Assembly (NCBI GenBank): GCA_025174535.1
Contig: JALBUN010000049.1
Coordinates: forward strand, 310,001-374,000
Length of the DNA stretch: 64,000 nt
DNA from: Cantharellus purpuraceus
Taxonomy: Eukaryota > Basidiomycota > Agaricomycetes > Cantharellales > Hydnaceae
Direction of reading: 5' to 3'
Shown here: in pieces, positions 1-12,555 of the stretch
Numbering within the stretch: the first letter of the stretch is position 1
Layout: every line of letters begins with the position of its first letter
Translations under genes and position numbers: made by a program
Notes under the pieces: generated by a model
Databases searched by the model: none
Told to the model about the DNA's origin: nothing
What the model saw: the letters and a program-made list of their open reading frames with translations, nothing else

Positions 1-2377
1 CTGGGGGGTCAGCGAACCCGTTCGAAAACCCAGCTTCGTGTTCTGACGAAAGTACTGGCTTTGGCTTTGGCTTGAACGTTGCAAGATCAGCACGGATGAA
101 GGCAAAGAGTTGCAGTGTATTTGCGGCCTGCAATGCGGAGTTATTAGAATCCTACCATAACATCAACAGTGAATAAATTGGATCTTACCCGCTCCTGCAC
201 TTCGATGTTCTCACACCCAACGAAGTTCTGCAGGCTGCCAACTATCATGTCTACTGCCTGCTTGATCTCTGATAAGAAATCGTCATTCCACCTAGCGGCG
301 AGATCTGCAACCCAATACCCGAATATTTTGAATGCTGCCTGAATGTATATAGAGATCGTCTCAGAGGGTAGCGATGAGCTGCTGGGGTGCAATAGATATG
401 ACAGAATCCTAGGAGGATCTGACAATTCCCTGGAAACGCGACATGAATGAGATACTGGAGACATAAGGAAATAAGAGAATACAGGGACCAAGCCCTCTAC
501 CTGCAGTATTCTGCGCAGATCCACGCCGCAGCCCACAGAACCTCTGCAGAACCTGTCACATCGCTCGCTTCATTCAGACTCCCCCGCGCAGCCGCATTGC
601 TAACAAATGCGTCGTCGCCTAGAAGTCGCACACAGAGCTTGACCGCGTACCCTCGGACGGCTCTGACACGCACTGCAACGTCTAGCAATGCGTCCCTGAG
701 TGCGGTTCCAGGTACTGGAGAAACATATGCCAGATCAACGAGCACCGCAAAGTACCATTCAAAGTCCTCGACATTGGCATATCCGTTCCGAGCAGCAAGT
801 GAAAGGATCCGATGTGTAAGAAGGTTTCGGTAGGTGGGAGAGGTAAGGGGCGATGATGGTGAAGAGGAGGTCGATGTTGGTGATACAGAGGAAGACAGCA
901 GCGAAAGCGTGTGAGATGCAGTCGGTTGCGATGATGTGGGATTAATCAAATGGGAGAGTAGTTGTTGTACTATAGACTGAAGGTTGGTCGGCGTAACCTG
1001 AAAGACGGTGTGAACTGAGAAATTAAACCACGAGTCGTGCTGCATCACAACTTACCATTTCGGTTACAAGCTCTAATGCTCGCATCCGAATGCTGATGTC
1101 AGGGTCATCCACACTAGAAAGGATAATCTCTTGGTAACTAGCCACGAGATGCGGATGCGAGGGGACGATTTTAACCAGCGCCAGTAAAGCGATATATTTC
1201 ACTATTCTCGTTGTCAGTCCTACTCTTGTCAATAAACATGTCACTATACGTACGATTTTGGTCTGTATCTTCCAAGAAAGCGGCGAGCTTCGTAACGCAG
1301 GTTCGTGCGAGTGCATCCCCTTGAGAGCCCTGCAGCATATCACCAATGATGCATGTACGAACACACTCATAGAGCAATGATATGGCTGGGGTTGTTGAGA
1401 TAAGATGTGTGATTGGAGGCTGCAACTTTTTCACAAGGCGAGGTTCATGTGGTGACAGAGCACCAAACTATGAAAGCGTGAACGCTTGCAACAAAGAAGG
1501 CATTGGTCCACAAACCAGCTTAACAATCTTTATGAGCATCCAGTTGTTAGTAGAGGTAGTGAGGATGTGAAAGAGCTGGGGTGCCAATGGGAGGTAATCC
1601 GTGGGGTTCCGGAGAGCAAGTTCGCACAACACATTGACCGCGGCGGAGACCACACCTTGATAACTTTTCTCAGCACCCAGACGCTGGGTCATGATACTAT
1701 GTTCATGACATCTCACCCGGGTCTGAATCCTCGAGCTTTTCCCTTAGCCTGGGAAAGCTGTGCTGTAGGGCATCGGGATACCGTACAAATACCTTGTAAA
1801 GCGCAAGAACAGCACGCTTTCGGATGTGGGGTCGAGAGTGGTTCAACATGGTGACAAGATCGTGTGAGAGATCTCGTGCAAGGTCAGGATTCGCAATGTG
1901 TGCTAATCCATTCAAGGACACGGCGACATCTGAAGGATTCGAGCTAAGATCCTGGACAGGGTAAGGAGGCCAATATAACATCAGATGAAGTATAAGTAAG
2001 ACACACCTTCTTGAGAAGGTTGGTAGTCAACATGAGTACGTCCGTGTCTGACCTGAAGGACTGGACAGCAGCGAGGTAACCAACGCTCTTGAGATGAAAT
2101 CTCGAAGAAGACATGACTTCAACGACGTGAAATGATGCCCATTTCATGTCGTAGCCCAACATGTCCAGCTGGGCAAGTGAGTACAGTACGGTTACCCAAA
2201 GAATCATTAAATCACACATACGTATGTCAGCTTCAACACTGCTCCAGCCTTGAGGTCCATATCCTTACTCTTAATTTCTTTCCGAATCTCATCGACAGCC
2301 TGCGCTATGAATTTCGCCTCATCCTTCTTGTTCGCTCGCAATCCACGAATGAGATCCTGAAGCGTTCGCTCCCACAT
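1..2377 (-). CDS. AP-3 complex subunit delta (3' end outside window)
   Basis: Large adaptin subunit of the AP-3 coat, which sorts cargo from Golgi/endosomes to the vacuole or lysosome. The start at 2377 gives MWERTLQDLIRGLRANKKDE, the typical delta-adaptin N-terminus, followed after an intron by LGYDMKWASFHVVEVMSS (about 2110-2165), a hallmark of this subunit. Further exons carry HEAT/armadillo adaptin-N repeats: LNGLAHIANPDLARDL (about 1865-1912), NVLCELALRNPTDYLPLAP (about 1590-1646) and YIALLALVKIVPSHPHLV (about 1143-1196). At least eight exons are separated by short GT-AG introns. The reading frame still runs at base 1, so the hinge and ear regions are missing here. A longer in-frame start at 2422 exists, but the homologous N-terminus begins at 2377. 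Exon borders are read by eye; the family assignment is firm. Confidence 0.93.
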
Positions 2378-4118
2378 TTCGCGGAGAAAGAAAGGCCTAG
2401 CGCGGGAATTCCCAGAGCGCACGAGTATACAACTGGGAACTTGTCACAAGAAGGCCAGCACAAGAAGACTAGTACCGGCCGTGCACGTCGCGCAGGTAAT
2501 GAGGAATTCGCAGTTAGGAATCCAATCCGACCTTGTGGCGCCTCTCGGCGGCTGCCGGAATACAGCGTGCTTAACACCAGTTGCTTACTTGCAAACTGGT
2601 GCTGTGGCTTTGTCAAGAACTCTGAGTTCAGATCAAGTTATTACAGTAACTGCTAGAGTTGTGTCTGTTAGAGAAGAATGCCCGAAATTTGGTGATCTTC
2701 GGTGCTATAGTGGTGCTGTTTGTCCAGTTGTCAGATTCCTGTTAACTTAGGCCTGGCCCCAACGGTAATGAACCTAGTGTCAAAGCTCTCCATAATCTTC
2801 AAGCTTCAAGCCCTACATTCACCAGCCGATCAGAAGAAGTACTCGGGTGCATTCGTAATCCGCGATTAATGTCCCCTCCATCCTTGATTGGAATACAGCG
2901 GCCAGGTCGCTAAAATCTCTAATATCATTGTGGCTTGAGAAGGCACCCTCTTTGAGGTTATGTTACGGTGATGCAGCTCAAGCTCTGCGGATCTGAGGCT
3001 TTGCAAGCAATCAAGGGCAAGGCATCAAAAACGCAAGCCAGTGAGAGAATCAAAGCAACAGTACATCCCAAGAAGCGAGCCATCTTCCACTCTACTGGCA
3101 TGGAGCAATATTTCGCTTTCAGAGATCTCGTGCCCTCCCCTGTCACCATCTTATCATTTACTGACACAGCGGCACCGTTGCCTTGAGCACCGCCGATCGA
3201 CAAATTCCAACATCCAATAGCTATACAGTGGAAATTTGGATGTTTCAGGGCTGATTGCATCTTCACTTGATCGTTCTCTAAAAAATCACAAACACCCATG
3301 TTTTGCAAATCTTCTCACAGGGATCACCGGACCTCAGACCACAATAGGGGATTCAATTTGATTGACATGTATTATATGACTTATTGTGGCGGACGATGCA
3401 CCAGTCATACACTGTGGTTCGAAGTCGGGCAGTTCTACCAATCAGGGACGTAACGGAATCAGAAAAAAAAATAGGAAAAAAAAAACCCCCAGATTGCCGA
3501 GTAGATGGGACTTCTGCAAGTTCCGAAGCCGCCCCTTAGATTCTACGATCACCCCGGCTTATAAGGCAAGGGGAAAACAGCGTGCGGGGCAGATGCGCCC
3601 CTGCCATGCAATATGGTATCAACGTCACGGGCCGCAGGAAGAATCTCCCCAGCATCCCCACCCTGACATGGATCTCGATGGCATGATGAGCGCACGACCA
3701 TGTGGAGTAATAGCTGATCACTTGCAAGTAAAGGGAAATACGCGTAACTAGGCTCTTCATACGGTGCTGCAGAGCTATCAAAGGAATATGATTGTTCTTT
3801 GTCTCAGCAGGACTGGCTCAAGGCCCGTCACAGCCAGTTGTGTCAGTGTCAAGGTTAATCTATTAAAGGGGTAAGAGGTTTATTCCAACCAGCGGAGGGA
3901 TCATTTCTCCGAGTCGAGCCCGAGTCCAGTCCGCACCGTTTATCCCTAGAGGTCTAGCTACTGTGTCGTGGTATCGGGAAAGGTTCCTCCCCTCGGACCC
4001 CATCAAATGGTACCCGTTGGGGACCGCTGCAGCTTGACACATGGTATTGCCGGCTTCCTGTACGGTAGGTTTCTCGCCAACGTAAGTTCTGGCCACTGAA
4101 TTACATATATCATGAGGG
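2378..4118. other. Intergenic, no recognisable gene
   Basis: Upstream region of the AP-3 delta gene. Open frames exist at 2958-3308 (minus), 3386-3751 (plus) and 3863-4144 (minus), but none resembles a known family or joins others through convincing splice sites. A run of A near 3464-3485 interrupts the second. I see no RNA gene. Confidence 0.4.
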
Positions 4119-4678
4119 GTACAGTTGACTATCTCATAATGCATAGCACTCGGACCGACTCAGAACCCATGCATTATGAGATATATGCATCACGAAAATA
4201 TGTGGCGACACGATTCGCGAGATAATCTGTACCATACCCAACTATAACTGTGTAAAGTAGCTATCTAATGATGTCTGAGAATTACTGTAAGGAGCTCATC
4301 GCGTTGAAGTAGAATCAGAATCATCAACTTCGATGACATCACCCCGTGCAAGTGCCATCTCATGCTGAGCATCAGCCACAATCTCAGCATCACCTCCCTC
4401 AAACATGTAAGGTGAATCGCCGACCTCGCGCCCTTCCACTGGGTTAACAAGTTCCTCCAAGGTAGGTGGGGGTCCGATGACACTGTTCTAGTAAATTGAG
4501 TGCATATCGTGTCGCTCCGGACAAGATATCACCGGATACTGGGTGAAAAACCATTCCGATAATGCGTGATTGAGTCGTCGAACTATGTATTATGCGTTAT
4601 GCATCATGCACCCATTTCCCTTGCATCCCACGGTGGTTCCAGTCCAAAACCCATGCATTATGAGATAGTCAACCGTAC
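4119..4678. repeat. Inverted-repeat-bounded segment (MITE-like)
   Basis: The 26 bases at 4119-4144 recur in inverted orientation at 4653-4678 with one mismatch, bounding about 560 bp. The core ATGCATTATGAGAT occurs a third time at 4169-4182, so 4131-4182 can also fold as a hairpin with 14-bp perfect arms. No long coding frame lies inside. A non-autonomous DNA element or a palindromic insertion would explain this. No target-site duplication was identified. Confidence 0.5.
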
Positions 4679-5215
4679 CTGGATTTTCAGTAGTTCTTTC
4701 AGCCTCGGGAGTTTAGTCACATTGCCATTGGCGACAGGGAAGCAACCGTGAAAATACTACTTTCCTCGAACTGATCTAGAAGGGGAGTGCGGCCCGGAAT
4801 CGATAGACAAGTACAGCCGAACGATAACTAGTGTAATAATTAAGTCTGATGGTTTTGGAATGTCTCCACGAGGCTCGAGAGCAGGTGGAAGAATCCAATG
4901 ACGACACATTTGCTCTTCTGCCAGCGACAATATCCTTTGATGGTTTACATAAAGCTATGCACGCGCGAATGTGAGTTCTCAGCGAACACATACTTGGGGC
5001 AAGTCGCTACTCAGAAGATGTGTCGTTTCTAGTGAGGAAACATGTACGATGAAAAATAATAGAGTAGTGCTACAATTTGAAAGTCTTGGAATAGTGTTAA
5101 CTCAAAAGTGAATGCTACATTAAATGTGTGAATGTGAATAAGACTAGCCCTATGTGATATCAATGAAAAATTCCTTTCCTGGAGAACAAACTAATAAAAG
5201 AGAGAGAGATTTCGA
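4679..5215. other. Intergenic, nothing recognised
   Basis: AT-rich sequence downstream of the epoxide hydrolase gene. A minus-strand open frame at 4776-4991 has no recognisable similarity. Confidence 0.4.
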
Positions 5216-6803
5216 TCACAAAGATGGGAGATTATTCAGCCAGTCTCGTAGGATACGGTTGAAAGCCTGTGGCTGCTCGAGTTGAGGCCAGTGTTGAGCA
5301 TCGATAGTCTGTAGATTCCTGATGAGGAACAAATAGTGAAGTGAATGAGCAAAGACTTGCCTTGATGGTGAGTTGCGAGAAGAAGGAGGGAGAATGAATA
5401 GCGTTAGAGATAAATACCCAGTCAGCAACAGGGTCCTAATTGGTCAAGAAAGCAATTGTGAATCAGTAAAGATCCAGTTAATAAATACTGCACAGGAAGG
5501 GCTCATTACATTAGTGGGTAGAATAGACAGAGCAGGTTGAGAGATCGAAAAGTTGCCTTGCACTCGATCAGCAGTCCATGATCCAAGTCGATTCTGATGG
5601 CGTAATATGTCAGGACTGTCAAGAAAACCGGGGGGAGGAAGAATATAGCTCACTCCGTGGGTATAAAATTGCAGGGCTGCAGATGATGCGCCGATCAGTA
5701 AAGCAGTCACCAACCATGATTAGAAATACGACACACTCTTCTCAAAGCCTTGTATCCAATACTGTTCGACAAGGTAGTCTTCCTCAGCCTGTGTGAAGAA
5801 GGGACTAGGTGGGATTTCCTCAAAATCCTGCCATGCTTCCATGAAGGAGGAGGCCGAAGTCAGGAAGTTGGCGGGAGGTGGGGATGCTGCACTGCGGAAG
5901 ATAGCCCGAAGGGTACGACGAATGGAGGCATTTAGTTCCTCAGCCGCTTCGTAGGTGTACTTCTCAAAGAATGCCTAAAACGGACAGTAAGCTTTAGAAT
6001 CTGACCCATCAAGTCATGAGCAAGCTTACGTTGTAACTCAAAGCCGGAACGAGAGCAATGAGCTGTTCCACAGGGAGGAAAGGACCAGCGGAAGATATGT
6101 ACGGGAGTGCCGCTCCAGAAACAGCTTCTACAAGATCGGGACGCATGCGAGCTGCCTGGTAGCAAATCTATGAACAGGAATTGTTTGTGTTATTCCCAAA
6201 CAGAAATTTGATGAAACCTTACCTGGGATCCCCAATCATGACCGACGCACACAACCTGATGCTGTACATTTGTCTGTTGCAATATGCAGGCCAGGTCCGA
6301 GACCATATCGCCCATCGTGCCAGAAGACTGCACATCTCCAGGGTGTGTGGAGCCACCAAATCCTCGTAGGTTCGGAATAATGAGATGATAATCCTTCTGT
6401 CGATGTTAGAAATCAGTACAGTGAAAGCTGCGAGTCATGTGTCACGTACCTCAAAGTATTGTATTTGATTTGACCAGGTGCTCCATAGACCAGGCCACCC
6501 GTGCACTAACAAGAGGGTGCGGGTAGCTGTGGGATTGATTTCCACATACTCTGTGGCAGAGGCTAAATATGGGGGATCTTGGGATGCAACGTAAACTAAC
6601 TCACCAAGATGAATGTCCACTAGCTCGGAATTTTCTCGGTTGATGGCTGAGCAGTGGGCGACACTCTTAAGGTAAAGGTGCGGGTCAAATGGAAGACTTG
6701 GTGGGGAAAGGGTAACTTGAAGGGACTCTTGAGACGATGCAGCGACGTATAGAGTAGAAATTGCTAGAACGACGGTAGAACTCGAAAGGCTGAGAAGACG
6801 CAT
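5216..6803 (-). CDS. Epoxide hydrolase-like alpha/beta hydrolase, secreted type
   Basis: Predicted to hydrolyse epoxides to diols by the two-step alpha/beta-hydrolase mechanism. The start at 6803 gives a hydrophobic signal peptide (MRLLSLSSSTVVLAISTLYV). The oxyanion motif HGWPG follows (about 6500), then the nucleophile elbow in the form GHDWG (about 6230-6245), with Asp rather than Ser, which marks epoxide hydrolases and haloalkane dehalogenases. The cap-region exon at 5798-5935 reads ELNASIRR and ends in an FFTQAEEDYLVEQY-type segment. The C-terminal exon holds the catalytic His in AQHWPQLEQP (about 5280) and ends NNLPSL. Several short introns split the gene. A clear paralogue with the same exon order lies at 60928-62692. 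Substrate unknown; exon borders by eye. Confidence 0.85.
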
Positions 6804-8545
6804 TATAGACCACTGGGTAGCGTTAATTATGAAAAGAGTGAGATATGGGGTGGAGGACAATCAGCGTCGACATTTATATAACTTACATCAGGCCCAAAAT
6901 GCGATGCCATCGAGTCAGTGAATAGCCCTCGGCGTTGGCCCTGACTCACGCTGATCACGCCAACCAAAATAATTGCCATAGAATAACACTATTATATGTG
7001 TCCCTGAGAAAGGGAATCACTGACAGGCCTGGTAACAACCAGATGCGATCAGTGCGCACCAAAGGCACAGCATGTAAAGCTGTATGTTTGTGTGAGCATG
7101 GATCAAAAGCTTGGAGGCGATGATGCATGATGTGTCCTAGTTTTGAGAAGCGCCAAAGGAGCGGCGGCATATTATCTCGGCACTACATCAAGTGCAGTAC
7201 ATCAGGAAAAAGGGTCCTGGCATCATAGCTGCCCTCCGCCGTGTATGTAAGGCCGAGAACCCAATTGGAGCGCGCTTGTGCTCTTAGCACCATCAACCAC
7301 AACTTTCCCATCGTCAAATTGCTTAGTTCAAAGCAAAAACACCTACAGGAACAGATAACAGCGGCTCCTTCCAACACAGAATTCATCCCACCTATAATAC
7401 CTAAACTACAATATGCCATCCCCACTACCCTTACTCATGCAACCTCAATCTCAGCAAATATTGCAACCTATGATTGAAGCACCTCGGTCTACATGCCCAA
7501 GAAGGCCCTCCTCCCCAGCTATAGACCCAGATGTCAAAATTGATTTTCAGGCTGAAGGACTGATCCGTGAGCCAGAAAATATAATATAATAATAGCAAAC
7601 GGGGTTAGTAGGGCTCCAAATGTTAATGCCTACAGTCAGGGGGAGATATCCAAGGTATACTTGTTTGACAAGCCTAGTTGTACCTTCAAAGACACATCAG
7701 AGTGGCTATGTCTTCATAATCAACTGCAGCAAAGGGCTACTTTATCAATTAGGATATGAATTGCAAGTCACAGACAGTGAACTTGGATAATGAGAGTCAA
7801 GAGAAGTGTTTAGTTGCTCGGTGAAGGAGGCAAACTAATGCAAAGAAGGGGAGAACAACATATGATAATTGAAGTAAAGAACTGTGATACATGCAAACTG
7901 TTATTTTAAAGCCAAAACCAATCCTCCTACTGGTGATGTTGGTCCCCTTTGCATGGTCCCTGTGCTGCAGCCTTAGTCAGTGAAACCCTTCTTGGCCTGG
8001 CTTCTCCCATAACACCATTCACTGGTGTGACACATACTAGCTGTATTGCCAAACCCTGCTTGATTGGTTACTTGGCAAACCAGTGTAATGGGAGTTGATT
8101 ACTGCTGACAGGATTCCCTTCACCTGTGAAGCCCACTATGTCATTTGGCACTCATTTGCTGTTGGAATGATTGTTTGGAACAGGCACCTCTAATGGACTG
8201 TCTTTGACTCTTGACACCAGGAGACCCAGTATCAATACTGTCTCAGAGAGGAATAAATGAAGGTAACAAAACTAACCTAAAGGTACTAGCAGCAATGTGC
8301 ACCTTTGGGGATTTCAAAAAGGTGAACTCCTATAACATAGGGAAAGAGGGTGTGCTACATCTCCTTGCCATCAAAGCTTCTGGAAGAAGTGGCCACAATT
8401 CCAGAGAGCATGAGCAACAACCTAGTCATGCAAGACATGCTCAAGTCAGTGATAGAAGACATCAAACTCACAGTAGCAGTGAACCAAACCCTCAACCCAG
8501 GATAGCCAACATATGTGTCCATCACACATAATCCATGTTATGACC
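6804..8545. other. Intergenic with decayed repeat sequence
   Basis: No intact gene. A short plus-strand frame from ATG 7413 reads like the Pro/Gln-rich start of a transposon gag-like protein and meets stops by about 7590. From about 7600 the sequence becomes AT-rich with many stops in all frames, like old transposon DNA; the frame at 8211-8531 is not recognisable. Confidence 0.35.
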
Positions 8546-8685
8546 TCATTCATTATGTCTAGATCCTGTTATGAGTATCATTCTGACATATTCCAAGCAC
8601 ATTCCAATCACATCATTCCATATCTGGTTCTGATATTCTCTAACAAATCTTCTGATATACATATGACCTGTGTCACAATGTAACC

Positions 8686-9247
8686 ATCCACCATGAGGGC
8701 AGGGAGGAACTGTATCTGTCCCCACACACAAATTTCATGCTAATAGTGGCATACTGGCCCTGAGCAGAATGACCATAATGATGGTAAATTGTCCTATTGT
8801 CCTTGCTGGACTCATTGGTCCATACTAGTTGGCTTGCCACAAAATGCCTCTGCACCTCTTCCATCCATGGCACTCTTCCCTCCTCATCCCATTCAATGGC
8901 ACGTCATCAAAATAGTTTATATGATAGCCCTGCATTCTTGATAGTATAGTGAAGTGAAGATATGGCAACTAGAACATTGTGCTCAAGGGCCAGCCATTCC
9001 AAGATACATCTCTGGGCAGCTCTGCACTGTTTCAATCAGACTATTGATCTCTGTTGCATTCAAGGAGTGAGGTCAGCTTTGAAGAGGGTTCCGAGGTGGA
9101 ACTACATCTCCAAACGTATCGAAATTGTGGGCCCAGCGAGTCAAACTGCTCTGAGATACGCCGAGGATTGAATGAACCTGCATATCCGTCATACAATAGA
9201 TATAGAGCTCGCTGCTTGATATCTCGACTTATATGTCGAACACCCAT
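8686..9247 (-). pseudogene. Tc1/mariner-like (DDE_3) transposase remnant
   Basis: Fossil of a cut-and-paste transposase. Reading the minus strand from 9247, an HTH-like start (MGVRHISRDIKQRALYLLYD) leads to a second helix region, SLTRWAHNFD (about 9140). After frame changes and stop codons comes PHSLNATEINSLIETVQS (about 9045). The catalytic-core entry reads LVWTNESSKDNRTIYHHYG (about 8770-8830) and continues into FVCGDRYSS. Basidiomycete transposases of this family usually have DES/DET at the first catalytic Asp; here it reads NES, so the active site is lost. The remainder of the DDE core was not recognised below 8686. Stops, frame shifts and the Asp loss mean it is inactive. Confidence 0.7.
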
Positions 9248-9451
9248 CGTTGTTGGGCGCCTAATTGCAGCCAGCGCCTCTCAGTAAAACAAAAAGACGA
9301 CGCGCGTCAAGCGTTTTTTGAAAACGCTGTAACGGCGGACCGTTGCAGCCTCAAGGGAAAGACCCCGGCTAGGTTCAAGGCTCAGATACAGGACATTTAG
9401 ACAATCATGCAACAAAAATTCTGTTCTTTTGCTAATGTGCGGAGATGCAGC

Positions 9452-10575
9452 TCACACAATATCTAGTGGGTGCCGATCCTGAGTGCTGACGACAACTTCG
9501 AAAGGTCCGTCTTGTTCGTTCAACAGGGTGTCCTGTAGTTTTTCTCGAAGAGTTGGAAGATAACCTCGTTCCGTATTGTCATGTCCACCTGAGAACGGAA
9601 AGCAGTGTTTGTGGTGTAATATTACGGAAGGGGAAACAAATGCACGGACATAGGATAACACTGATACCTTTAGCAATCGCGGCTAAAACCTCGTGCTGTA
9701 GATGATATTATGTTAGCTCACAGGGATAGAAACGCCAGTGTCCTACGTGTGACATCTCTCCGGTGATATACAAGTCTGCGTCGACATCTTTTAGCAGGGT
9801 TCCGCCGGACCCGGCGCAGATAGCCACCGACTTTATGATTGGTGAGGTGTCGGTCAGTTTCGGTACTGAAGCAAGTTGAACTGCATCGCAGAATCGATAT
9901 CTCCGTCATCCAACCAACTCAATGTGTGCCCCACATACGATATTTCAGGCCCAAGTATGCTTTCATGGAAATAACGATGTTCCTTAAGGGCACGGGGTTC
10001 TGATATGCGAGGATCCGACCAGCACCGACCAGTTCGTCGTTTTCTTTTGGTTCAATGGCGCGCACGGTTGCTCGCTCGAGGCCAGAAAGTCCGCTCGCAA
10101 GCCAGTCATTGATACCGCCTTTGACACAGTCTAATGCAGTGTGAGGACTGAAGACAGACACGCCTGCAGCAGCGCATTTGAGAAGAGATGTTTGCAGTGA
10201 GTTGGAAAGCGTGAGTGATGCGAGTGGTCGGAATAACGGAGGATGATACGAAACAACTACGGAGGTGGGAGTAGACAGTGCTTCCTCCAGCACCGCAGGT
10301 GTCAGACTTTTTCAATATGAAAATGTGCACGTCAGTGGTAACCATCCGATTGCAATGATGAGCCTACGCGCACTCAATGGTAAGGAGGATTCGTTTGGCT
10401 TGTTGACGCGTGACAGGAGATTCAACAAGGAGGCCGACCTGTACAGGTTCTTTCAGGGGTAATAAATGCAATCAGGTGGAAGCGATCATGACAAGCTCAC
10501 ATTGTCCCACTTCTCTGCCAAAAACAGTGGCGCGATGCGCTCCATCGCACGTACAACTGTTGTAACAATTGCCAT
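9452..10575 (-). CDS. NIF3-like (GTP cyclohydrolase I type 2 family) protein
   Basis: Member of the conserved NIF3/YbgI family, dinuclear-metal proteins of uncertain physiological role. The start at 10575 gives MAIVTTVVRAMERIAPLFLA then EKWDN; after an intron (about 10442-10496) the next exon reads VGLLVESPVTRQQAKRILL, matching the family N-terminus. The metal-ligand motif SYHPPLFRP follows (about 10235-10260), then AAGVSVFSPHTALDC (about 10130-10175), a second signature. The C-terminal half contains GSGGTLLKDVDADLYITGE (about 9765-9820) and, after an intron, GHDNTERGYL (about 9560-9590), where family members have GH-x-xTE. Four or five exons with short introns. Family assignment is strong; function cannot be stated. 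Confidence 0.9.
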
Positions 10576-11053
10576 ATGGTATGTCAATCAAAATGTTCCC
10601 AGGACTGGGGGCTAAAATACTAGCAGAATGAGGTAAGTAATTTTAGAGTTTAAGTGAAACTAAACCCTTACAAAGGAAACTTCAAAGATTGAAAGCTGTT
10701 AACCAGATCTTGCTGGTCCCGCGGCGTGCCAACTCTAACCCCGGGACACTCCGCCATCTCCGCCCGTCCTCAGTTTGATGAACACAGGCTAGAGCAAGGT
10801 CCTTGTATTAGTGGGTTCTGGACCCAACTTGATTCACAGGCAGATGCTTCCAAACTTCAATATTCAGTTTAGATTGATGCCATCACGCGTAGAGGTTATT
10901 TACTAGTTCTCCAAGTTCTGAAGTCCATCAAGTTCATTTCGCGTCAACCAATTTGCATCGCGAACAAACTGCCAAGTTCCAGAGACATCCCATTAGGAAC
11001 TCTATCCCAGAAAGCAGACATAGACGAGGGGATCATGCAGGCACCAACTGCCT
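10576..11053. other. Intergenic, nothing recognised
   Basis: AT-rich spacer upstream of the NIF3-like gene with no open frame of note and no RNA gene visible. Confidence 0.4.
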
Positions 11054-11768
11054 TCAAGTTGTCACAGTGCGGGTGGAAGGGTGGGATTGGAATAAAAGCC
11101 AAATAACAAAGGCAGGATAACTCCGCCGATAGCCCGGAAAGCCTGCGTTATAATCACTCATGGGTTCCACATAGCCAGGCCCAAGTAACAAGAAGTTCGT
11201 CCCACCACTGTCAAAAATTTGTTCTTCCTGAGACATCAGCCGGAACAGATGAGACAGGCTTGACGAGCTTGAGGATACATACATGTTCTGGCAGGATTTG
11301 GATCCAGTATACGCATGACTGTCAAGATTTCAGAGAGCGTATTGATGTCTGATCGTCGGCCAATTATCCCACAGCCCTGCTAGAGCGCCACCCACCCTAG
11401 TACATTTAGTTGCGTAGAAGAAGTCAACGCTCATACGATGATGAAATTTTCTAGATCAGGTCAGCCGTGTGGTGCCACCCTGAGGCACATCATACATGAA
11501 CACACTTGCGACTCACCTGTACGGCTTCTGGAGAAGGATTTGAAAACAGGATAAGAGGTTGCATGCCATATTAGCACATGACGTGACTCAATATAAACAT
11601 TTTGTGGCGTAGGCTTGATTCATAACCTTTTGGTACCATATGAAACACTGCAGGTGCGCGACATAGAAACGGTGGATCAGTAAGCTGCTGCAACTGACCG
11701 CACAGGGAACAAGGCACGCTAGATATTGGCATATCAAGATCTTTCAAATCCTTCAGGGAGACGTGCAT
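11054..11768 (-). CDS. Unrecognised multi-exon gene candidate
   Basis: Two minus-strand open segments, 11571-11768 and 11054-11284, could be exons of one gene. The first contains a CSLCGQ pair and the second a Ser-rich start then an aromatic segment near its end (SYPAFVIWLLF). Between them at about 11290-11560 are stop codons in all frames but plausible short splice sites. I do not recognise a family, and the pieces may equally be non-coding. Confidence 0.25.
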
Positions 11769-12079
11769 AGCTATTAACAGTGCCTGTGAAATTATAAGTT
11801 CTGCTCCAGAGTTTAGTTTAGATCATCAAGCTTCACCTTCAACTTTCAATACGAAGGCAACTTGTGGCGGTTTCTGCCATTACCTAGTGTAGGTTCTAAA
11901 AGTAGAACCACCCGTGCTATCATACTCAGGTGTTTCAAGAGGACATGAAGAGCCATCAACCAGCCATGATTGACGAACGGAAGCGTCTGGTCAAATCACG
12001 GCTCAATAAAAGAAAATCGTCGAAAGGCAAACTTCCTGTAAGGGCCGGCCGGCAAACGCCGTTCGTTTACTTTTCAACC

Positions 12080-12466
12080 ATGACCCGTGCACAACGCTTT
12101 GTTGTGGTCGCTTGCATCCTCAGTGCCCTCTACATCTTCGCTTATTTATCTATTCTTCCTGTGCCTCTCTTAGAGGATGACGCGAAGGACCAGATTTTGC
12201 CTGTGGTATGTCTAGTAGGCCGTACTTCCTTTACATCCTTTTACAGAACTTGTAGATTCCATGGTGGTTGCTTGTGACATTTGGATCATACTCGCTTTGG
12301 TCACTTGGCTGGGGCCTCTTGACCTTCAGAGACTGCCCAGATGCATACCATGAATTGCTATCGGTAAGGGGTTTACGTATAGCAGCTCTTTACTTACCGT
12401 ATGAACATTCAGGAAATTACTACTGCGAAAAACGAACTGCGTATGCACGGGGTGTCGGTTGATTAA
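12080..12466 (+). CDS. DPM3: Dolichol-phosphate mannosyltransferase subunit 3
   Basis: Small ER membrane subunit that tethers the catalytic Dpm1 to the membrane; the complex makes dolichol-phosphate-mannose, the donor for N-glycans, O-mannosylation and GPI anchors. Three exons (12080-12205, 12256-12363, 12413-12466) encode 95 residues, the usual family length. Two membrane segments are visible (FVVVACILSALYIFAYL and WWLLVTFGSYSLWSLGWGLL), then the diagnostic tail TFRDCPDAYHELL and a C-terminal Lys/Glu helix ending GVSVD. An in-frame ATG at 11930 would add 50 basic residues absent from homologues, so 12080 is preferred. It is convergent with the CstF-like gene. Confidence 0.95.
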
Positions 12467-12555
12467 TACATCTCTATTGTAAAGTCATCGTCGAGTGACA
12501 ATGTACACACACCACGGGAGTAGAGAAGTTATAAATTACACTAACACCGTACTAT

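Noticed and set aside
11930..12079. Upstream start for DPM3 with a 50-residue basic extension
   Set aside because: The family starts at the 12080 methionine and the 95-residue product has normal length.
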